Shown piece after piece: positions 33,068 through 37,985 of a stretch of 37,985 bases of DNA. The DNA comes from MGIIb-Q1 sp964342465 (GTDB taxonomy: Archaea > Thermoplasmatota > Poseidoniia > Poseidoniales > Thalassarchaeaceae): contig CAYFFQ010000019.1 in NCBI GenBank assembly GCA_964342465.1, positions 1-37,985 of the forward strand, read 5' to 3'. Position numbers and translations under genes: made by a program. The notes beneath the pieces were generated by a model. That model did no database searches and was not told the origin of the DNA. It saw nothing but the letters and a program-made list of their open reading frames with translations. Position 1 is the stretch's first letter. Every line of letters starts with the position of its first letter.

Positions 33068-33545
33068 ATGAACTGCGCGCCAAAACCGCGAACTGCGCTC
33101 AGATACAACTAATGTGGCTCCAAAATCATGAACTGCGCTCTAAAACCACGAACTGCGCTCAGAGACAACTAATGTGGCTACAAAATCATGAACCGCGCTC
33201 CAAAACCGCGAACTGCGCTCAGANNNNNNNNNNNNNNNNNNNNNNNNNNNNNNNNNNNNNNNNNNNNNNNNNNNNNNNNNNNNNNNNNNNNNNNNNNNNN
33301 NNNNNNNNNNNNNNNNNNNNNNNCTAATGTGGCTACAAAATCATGAACCGCGCTCCAAAACCGCGAACTGCGCTCAGATACAACTAATGTGGCTCCAAAA
33401 TCATGAACTGCGCTCTAAAACCACGAACTGCGCTCAGAGACAACTAATGTGGCTACAAAATCATGAACCGCGCTCCAAAACCGCGAACTGCGCTCAGAGA
33501 CAACTAATGTGGCTCCAAAACCGCGAACTGCGCTCAGAGGCAACG
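33068..33545. repeat. 60-bp tandem repeat array (120-bp higher order) with an assembly gap
   Basis: ACTAATGTGGCTMCAAAATC recurs every 60 bases on both sides of the gap. Alternate copies differ (GAACTGCGCTCTAAAACCAC versus GAACCGCGCTCCAAAACCGC), so the true unit is 120 bp. Within each unit AACTGCGCTC recurs at roughly 20-base steps. The last copy is shortened near 33545. It sits between the convergent hisS and PGF-CTERM genes. Open frames encoding a 20-residue repeat run through it, but there is no start signal or conserved protein feature. Confidence 0.92.
33224..33323. other. assembly gap (100 N)
   Basis: Exactly 100 N interrupt the 60-bp array; the repeat phase on either side cannot be used to infer true length. 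Confidence 0.97.
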
Positions 33546-33559
33546 CAGTGAGGCGAGGC

Positions 33560-34375
33560 TCAGCGGGACCTTTTGTGGCGGCGAGCAGAGGCAGCGACTC
33601 CCACCGCTACAGCAACTGCGACCAAAGTGAAACCAGGTGTCTTCTCAGAATCCTTCTTTCCTTCGTCATCATCCAATATCTCCTCAGCAGCAGTCTCATT
33701 CAGAATCGGGAATGTCGCTGTTCCATTGTAGTTCTCAGAATCCTGTCCTGAGTAATACATGCGGAAGGAAGCATCACAGTTGAAGATGAATCCACACCCG
33801 AACCCCGTCGTTGCTTCCAAGACCATTCGCACACGAATGCCGGGGTTGTCGGTGTTCTTGTCCCACACCTGAAGCGTCTCGTTGACAGGGAAGGTTACAA
33901 CGATTTCGTTTTCGCCGGTTGTCATGGATGAGAACTGGAAGCGAGCCGCTTCAACCCCCCCTTTCATCAGTGAGACATTCAACTCCTCGCAGTTGCCATT
34001 ACAGCCATTTCCATTTTCCCAGTTCCCCTGTACGTCAATCATCAGGTGAACCACAATCTCACCATCGCCGTCAAGGGCAAAATCGTCTGCCAACGGTGGG
34101 TCCATCCTACAGGTCCACTCAATCTCCAACTGCCCGGATGAACGGGATTCCTCTCCATAACCGTCCGCAGATGAGCCTGAATCGCTGTTGTTGAAGTGGC
34201 CCCAACATGGATTACCATTGTCTCTCCCCCAAAGATAGAATGTATTGTTCTCATGACTCGGTTGCTCACCACTGTTGGCTTGCATAGTTTGGTTTTCACC
34301 GTCATCAGCGAGTGAAGAAGGCAGGCTGGTCAGGAGAAGAATTGCGATTGCAAGTGATAGTCCACTCTTCGTCAT
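33560..34375 (-). CDS. secreted protein with a PGF-CTERM-like sorting signal
   Basis: The 271-residue protein starts with a signal peptide (MTKSGLSLAIAILLLTSLPSSLA). The mature domain is Asn/Gly/Ser/acid-rich with six or more Cys and many N-x-S/T sequons. It ends in a tripartite tail: an acidic linker (EEILDDDEGKKDSEK), then TPGF, a hydrophobic helix (TLVAVAVAVGVAASA) and a basic RRHKRSR. This is the pattern of PGF-CTERM proteins, which archaeosortase A cleaves at PGF and joins to a lipid. No archaeosortase is in this window. The central domain is not recognised. I chose ATG 34375 over GTG 34381. The tail is the only one of this type in the window; other surface proteins here use plain helices or a lipobox. 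Confidence 0.75.
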   Translation of the reverse strand: MTKSGLSLAIAILLLTSLPSSLADDGENQTMQANSGEQPSHENNTFYLWGRDNGNPCWGHFNNSDSGSSADGYGEESRSSGQLEIEWTCRMDPPLADDFALDGDGEIVVHLMIDVQGNWENGNGCNGNCEELNVSLMKGGVEAARFQFSSMTTGENEIVVTFPVNETLQVWDKNTDNPGIRVRMVLEATTGFGCGFIFNCDASFRMYYSGQDSENYNGTATFPILNETAAEEILDDDEGKKDSEKTPGFTLVAVAVAVGVAASARRHKRSR

Positions 34376-34497
34376 CACCACATAGGTGTGGCCCGTTCCA
34401 TTTCACCATTACCCTTCCGAGGTTGTGGCGATCATCCAATCAGAGAAGCAAATAATTGCCGTTTTTTGGTAATTCTTACTCATTTCCGATGAATTAG

Positions 34498-34710
34498 GGT
34501 TGCTCCTCACACGGTAGGGGATGACCACCTCGGGCCACTCTCCCTCCACTCGCCTCATGGTTGCTCCTCACACGGTAGGGGATGACCACCTCGGGCCACT
34601 CTCCCTCCGCTCGCCTCATGGTTGCTCCTCACACGGTAGGGGATGACCGGAGACTCGATACCACATCCTAGGTGGCAGAAGTACTTCTCACACGGTAGTG
34701 GGATAACCGA
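34498..34710. repeat. 61-bp tandem repeat, four copies
   Basis: The core CTCACACGGTAGGGGATGAC occurs at 34506, 34567 and 34628 with a decayed copy at 34687 (spacing 61, 61, 59). Copies 1 and 2 are identical over nearly the full unit; after copy 3 the intervening bases differ. It lies in the divergent space between the PGF-CTERM gene and the RimB-like gene. Confidence 0.88.
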
Positions 34711-34764
34711 TGAGGGCAGGGTTTTCAAGGAGGGCGCGGGCGGCGGCAGTCGGAGTGTCTGAGT

Positions 34765-35223
34765 GTGCGACAGGTCGGCTGGAGGGAGTGGGCGAGGCTT
34801 CCCGAGTTGGGAGTGCGCAGACTCAAGGCGAAATTCGACACGGGGGCGCGTGCGTGCGCTCTACATGCTCACAAGTTTGAGATTGTCGAGAAGGGAAAAG
34901 ACCAGTATATCCGCTTCAAGTTGCGGGAGACCTCCAAGTGGCGTACATGCAAGTGCATCGGCTATCGCATCATCAAAGATACCGGCGGCAGGGTCAGCGA
35001 GAGACCGGCTATTATGACGCCGATTGTGGTCGGTGGTGAGCGATTCGAGATGGAGGTCTGTCTGACCGACCGCTCCAACATGAGGCACAGGCTGATAATC
35101 GGCAGACAGGAGATTCGCGGCAGATTTCTAGTCGATGCAAGCCGCACCTTCATCCACCCGATATTGAGTAGTGCCGCTTCCGCAAACTGCGAATCGATGG
35201 AAAAGACGAACTCCACCGAATGA
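34765..35223 (+). CDS. RimB-like retropepsin-fold protease (PF05618 family)
   Basis: The 152-residue protein begins GWREWARLPELGVRRLKAK and carries the motif KFDTGARACALHA (Asp about 25), with a late MRHRLIIGRQEIRGRFLVD. This is the arrangement of the family formerly called putative ATP-dependent zinc proteases, often encoded next to RimK-type ATP-grasp ligases. The D-T-G-A motif and fold relate it to retroviral-type aspartic proteases, which would act as dimers. No rimK gene is in this window. The final 25 residues are a poorly conserved Ser/Asn-rich tail. The start is GTG 34765. Function here (removal of added glutamates or another trimming reaction) is only an inference. Confidence 0.85.
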   Translation: MRQVGWREWARLPELGVRRLKAKFDTGARACALHAHKFEIVEKGKDQYIRFKLRETSKWRTCKCIGYRIIKDTGGRVSERPAIMTPIVVGGERFEMEVCLTDRSNMRHRLIIGRQEIRGRFLVDASRTFIHPILSSAASANCESMEKTNSTE

Positions 35224-35334
35224 CCTGCATTTCAGAGTGCGTCTGTTCTCCGAATGGGGATTGGTGAACCACGATTCGGCCCAATGATGGGGTAGAAAAC
35301 CAGATTTGCCTGCGCGAGGGGTGGGGTCGCAGAT

Positions 35335-35928
35335 TCAGAGGTTGTCAGCATTTCGGGAGAGGTAGTCGGCGACCCCTTCGTGGGACTCTTTCATTCCTTC
35401 GTCCCCAGCATTCCAGCCAGCCGGACATACTTCTCCATGCTCTTCGTGGAATTGTAGTGCGTCAACCATGCGAATCATCTCATCGACATTTCTGCCGAGA
35501 GGTAGGTTGTTGATGACAGCGTGTTGCACGATTCCCTCCTTGTCAATCAGGAATGAACCGCGCAGTGAGAGTTCCTCTTCGTGAAGAACATCGTATTGGA
35601 AAGCGATCTCCTTGTCTAAGTCAGCGATGAGTGGATAACCGATTGCACCGATTCCACCGTCTTCAACAGCCGTGTTTCTCCATGCCCAGTGGGTGTGGTG
35701 TGAATCAACCGAACAGCCGACGACTTCAACACCCCTCTTCTTGAATTCTGCAAGGCGGTGGTCAAACGCAAGTAGTTCGGATGGGCAGACGAAGGTGAAG
35801 TCAAGAGGGTAGAAGAATAGTACGACATATTTCCCTCTCTGCTCTGATAGGGTGAATGACTCGAACCCTCCCTCTGCTGTCACTACTGTAGCGGTAAAAT
35901 CCGGTGCTTCGTTGCCTACAAGACTCAT
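35335..35928 (-). CDS. 2-Cys peroxiredoxin (AhpC/Prx1 type)
   Basis: The 197-residue thiol peroxidase reduces hydrogen peroxide and organic peroxides. The peroxidatic Cys48 is in FTFVCPSE, preceded by the family's FFYPLDF. The catalytic Arg is in the SLRGSFLID block and the resolving Cys168 in VCPAGW. Length and order are typical of Prx1/AhpC. The ATG at 35928 (MSLVGNEAPDF) was chosen over the longer frame to 35991 because it has an SD (GGAG) 7 bases upstream and a TATA-like box beyond. No dedicated reductase gene is adjacent. The helicase gene lies just upstream on the same strand. Confidence 0.95.
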   Translation of the reverse strand: MSLVGNEAPDFTATVVTAEGGFESFTLSEQRGKYVVLFFYPLDFTFVCPSELLAFDHRLAEFKKRGVEVVGCSVDSHHTHWAWRNTAVEDGGIGAIGYPLIADLDKEIAFQYDVLHEEELSLRGSFLIDKEGIVQHAVINNLPLGRNVDEMIRMVDALQFHEEHGEVCPAGWNAGDEGMKESHEGVADYLSRNADNL

Positions 35929-35958
35929 ATCAATCTCCAATCGGGGCGGCGAAGCCGC

Positions 35959-35966
35959 ATATATTT
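35959..35966 (-). promoter_or_regulatory. TATA box of the peroxiredoxin gene
   Basis: On the minus strand AAATATAT is centred 34 bases before the ATG at 35928. Transcription would start about 8-10 bases before the ATG, leaving just enough leader for the GGAG ribosome site at 35935-35938. Unlike the surface-protein genes, this one appears to have a short leader. Confidence 0.55.
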
Positions 35967-36026
35967 CAAACCATGTACGAAAACTGCTCAACTTTACTAG
36001 TGTGGTGAAGAGGAACTACCTTAGTT

Positions 36027-37664
36027 TTAAGAGGTTCTTGACCTGCGAGATTTTGACTTCCCTTCGCTCTTGAAACCCTTGGGATACTTGTTGCGCTTGG
36101 TTGAGGAATTGGACTTCCTTCCTCCAGTTTTTCCTCGTGAAATCTTGTTGTATTGGCTCTTGTTGGACTTTACGTAATGGGGTTTTCCTCGGCCACGGCC
36201 TCCCTCTCCACCACGAGACTTATCCCCTTCCCCTCTTTGACCTCGGGATGTCCCACCTCTCCCTCTCCGGTTGGTCCTTTCACTTTGCCCACTTTGGAAC
36301 TGGTCATGACCACGGTCTTGATTCCAGCCACCGCGCTTCTGACCCCCTGCACGGCCACCTCGCGAACGGCCGCCATCAGTACGGCTACTCCCTGCACGGC
36401 CACCTCGCGAACGGCCGCCATCAGTACGGCTACTTCCTGCACGGCTACCTCGAGAACGGTTGTCTCGGTGGGGGCTATGGTTTCGGCTCTGTCGGCCGCT
36501 GTTCTTCTTGCGGGGTGCGGGAATGTATTCAACATCATATTCAGGCAGTTCGTTGAAATCTGGTGGTGAGAATCTGACCTTGATTCCTGCTTCCCGTTGG
36601 ATTTTGCTGATGTCTTTTTTCTGCGGGTTTTGGATCAAACTGATTACTGAACCGGTTTTTCCAGCGCGGGCAGTTCTTCCGCTTCTATGCTTGTAGGTCT
36701 TGCCATTTTCCGGCGGGTCGTAGTGGACTACACAGTTGATGCCCTTGACATCGATTCCGCGGGCTGCGACATCGGTGGCGACCATCGCACTGCACTTACC
36801 CTCGGTGAAAAACCACATCGCACGGTCACGCTTCCGTTGTTCCATGCCACCATGCAAAATGGTCGTGCTCACACCGGCTTGGTGAAGCTCCTCACCAACT
36901 CTTTCAACTCCTCGGCGTGTACGACAGAATACGATGACCCGACCACATTTTCGGACCGCTTCAGCTGTGATTTCAGATTTCATGTCATTTCGCATTAGCC
37001 AGAAGAAATGTTTCATTTGGTCCATGCTGATTTCCTTCGGCCCAACTTCGATTCTAACCGGATTTTGCTGGTATTTATCAACTAAATCCGCTACTTCATC
37101 ATCAAGAGTAGCACTGAAAAGAATAGTTTGGCGCTTGGGAGAGCAGGCGTCGAGTAGTTTGCAGACCGGCTCTAAAAAGCCCATGTCTGCCATTCTGTCA
37201 GCCTCATCAATGACGACAGTGTGAACATCTTCAAGACTCAATGAATCAGATTCCAGTAAATCGGTAAGGCGCCCAGGGCAGGCGACGATGATGTCAACAC
37301 CACTGGTCAGCGCTCGTCTCTGGTGATGGTAGGAAGTACCCCCATAAATTGAGAGAATGTCCAACTTGGCAGAATTTGCGAGTGGGGTGAGGACTTGGGT
37401 GATCTGTTCAGCCAACTCCCGCGTGGGTGTGAGAATGAGGGAGGTGGGTAATTCCGGTTCTGCTCTCGGGGTGCGCGAGATGAGAGGGAGACCAAATGCG
37501 AGGGTCTTGCCTGAACCAGTGGGGGCGCGGCAGCACATATCGTGGCCGAGCATGGCATCAGGAATCGCCTCTCTCTGAACCTCGAACGGCTCAGTGAAAC
37601 CTTGCTGTTCCAATGCTCTAACTAGGAATCGGTCAACGCCGAGGTCGGAGAAACTAGTGCCCAT
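36027..37664 (-). CDS. DEAD-box RNA helicase with an RG-rich C-terminal tail
   Basis: The 545-residue protein has all DEAD-box motifs: Q motif region (F..PFEVQREAIP), I APTGSGKT (Lys53), Ia PTREL, Ib CPGRL, II VIDEAD (153-156), III SAT (184-186), V ATDVAARGID and VI HRSGRTARAG. It unwinds short RNA duplexes or remodels RNPs using ATP. The helicase core ends near residue 360. The last 160 residues are a disordered Arg/Gly/Ser/Lys tail with 15-residue repeats (GSSRTDGGRSRGGRA; 45-bp period at 36361 and 36406), resembling RGG RNA-binding tails of bacterial CsdA/RhlE-like and eukaryotic helicases. Cold or stress adaptation is a frequent role, not shown here. The start at 37664 has CGGAGAA upstream. 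Confidence 0.95.
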   Translation of the reverse strand: MGTSFSDLGVDRFLVRALEQQGFTEPFEVQREAIPDAMLGHDMCCRAPTGSGKTLAFGLPLISRTPRAEPELPTSLILTPTRELAEQITQVLTPLANSAKLDILSIYGGTSYHHQRRALTSGVDIIVACPGRLTDLLESDSLSLEDVHTVVIDEADRMADMGFLEPVCKLLDACSPKRQTILFSATLDDEVADLVDKYQQNPVRIEVGPKEISMDQMKHFFWLMRNDMKSEITAEAVRKCGRVIVFCRTRRGVERVGEELHQAGVSTTILHGGMEQRKRDRAMWFFTEGKCSAMVATDVAARGIDVKGINCVVHYDPPENGKTYKHRSGRTARAGKTGSVISLIQNPQKKDISKIQREAGIKVRFSPPDFNELPEYDVEYIPAPRKKNSGRQSRNHSPHRDNRSRGSRAGSSRTDGGRSRGGRAGSSRTDGGRSRGGRAGGQKRGGWNQDRGHDQFQSGQSERTNRRGRGGTSRGQRGEGDKSRGGEGGRGRGKPHYVKSNKSQYNKISRGKTGGRKSNSSTKRNKYPKGFKSEGKSKSRRSRTS

Positions 37665-37985
37665 TCTGCAGTTCTCCGAGTTGTTCCGCCCAGCCCACTC
37701 TATTTAATTCCCCAAGTGTGTAATGCAGTTCATTATAACCTTCGAAAAACAGTATTGAGTATGAAACTGGATAGATTCTGAGGGATTGTGAAGGCCATCC
37801 TCTGAATGCGCCAATTAGATGTGAACTTTTGCGGGCTGAGGGTTGGTGCTAGCAGTTCTCCGCATCTGATGGTTGAGAGCAGTAGCCTCATCGATGGCAA
37901 CAGAATCATTGAGGGAACGGATTCATTGAGTGCAACGGATTCCTTGAGGTGATTGGATTCACTACGAGGTTCCGATGATTGATGA
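37665..37985. other. intergenic end of the window with short 17-18-bp repeats
   Basis: No gene is visible. At 37903-37955 three imperfect units of the form GATTCATTGAGKGCAACG follow each other (17, 18 and 18 bases), with a decayed start of another at 37956. The rest is unassigned; a gene may begin beyond the window edge. Confidence 0.5.
37701..37708 (-). promoter_or_regulatory. TATA box of the RNA helicase gene
   Basis: On the minus strand ATTAAATA is centred about 40 bases upstream of the ATG at 37664, predicting a leader of roughly 15 bases. That leader contains the GGAG ribosome site. Confidence 0.5.

Noticed and set aside
33025..33551. 20-residue-repeat protein across the 60-bp array
   Set aside because: The period is a multiple of 3, so the frame stays open by chance. 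It begins inside the spacer after hisS and shows no domain or export signal.
34498..34710. CRISPR array
   Set aside because: Only four copies, the first two intervening stretches are almost the same, and no cas gene is in the window. A simple tandem repeat explains it better.

Overview
The window looks like a chromosomal piece of a planktonic marine euryarchaeon, most likely Marine Group II (Candidatus Poseidoniales). That placement is an inference from gene content and style. The supporting signs are: TATA-like boxes about 24-30 bases before start codons beside genes with GGAGGTG/GGTGA ribosome sites, a tRNA-Thr gene without encoded CCA, a PGF-CTERM-like sorting tail, very large surface proteins with calcium-binding D-x-D-G-D-G repeats, and housekeeping genes of archaeal type (cis-prenyltransferase, HisRS, Nnr). 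No 16S gene or other marker settles the taxonomy. The sequence contains two runs of exactly 100 N (11346-11445 and 33224-33323), each inside a tandem-repeat array, so it is a scaffold with collapsed repeats.

Layout. 1-2.2 kb: AIM24-like protein, tRNA-Thr(CGU), a 64-bp repeat and a methyltransferase. 2.3-6.2 kb: a giant propeller/TSP3 surface protein. 6.3-11.3 kb: phosphohexomutase, a small orphan, a broken surface-protein gene, RidA, a DUF354-like glycosyltransferase, YciI-like and Nudix proteins. 11.3-12.9 kb: a 27-bp repeat array with a gap, then uppS, whose 5' end is duplicated to give a small upstream ORF. 12.9-20.1 kb: a visibly more A+T-rich island of secreted proteins. It holds a secreted protein plus a transmembrane sensor carrying two winged-helix DNA-binding domains (+ strand), and a lipoprotein plus another secreted protein (- strand), with a HAD phosphatase between them. 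20.2-24.3 kb: an unusual kinase-like membrane protein, a second surface-protein remnant, gpmA, mscS and a 70-bp repeat array. 24.3-33.0 kb: a + strand run of M14 carboxypeptidase, NSS transporter, Nnr, a coiled-coil membrane protein, a GtrA-like membrane protein with a histone-H1-like tail, and hisS. 33.0-38 kb: a 60-bp repeat array with a gap, a PGF-CTERM protein, a 61-bp array, a RimB-like protease, a 2-Cys peroxiredoxin and a DEAD-box RNA helicase with an RG-rich tail.

Three themes tie the window together. (1) Surface biology: at least six exported proteins and two decayed relatives. Several share a degenerate propeller blade, and uppS, the phosphohexomutase, the DUF354 protein and GtrA are plausible suppliers of polyprenyl-linked glycans. 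The extracellular M14 peptidase followed by a sodium-coupled amino-acid-type transporter suggests use of protein or peptides. (2) The best candidate for something undescribed is the protein at 14219-16606: an extracellular sensor, one membrane helix and two cytoplasmic winged helices in one chain. It lies 2 bases downstream of a secreted partner. (3) Nearly every larger intergenic space carries its own tandem repeat, and in five places the period is 60-71 bp. Some of these repeats have copied gene ends (the uppS start and the HAD stop).
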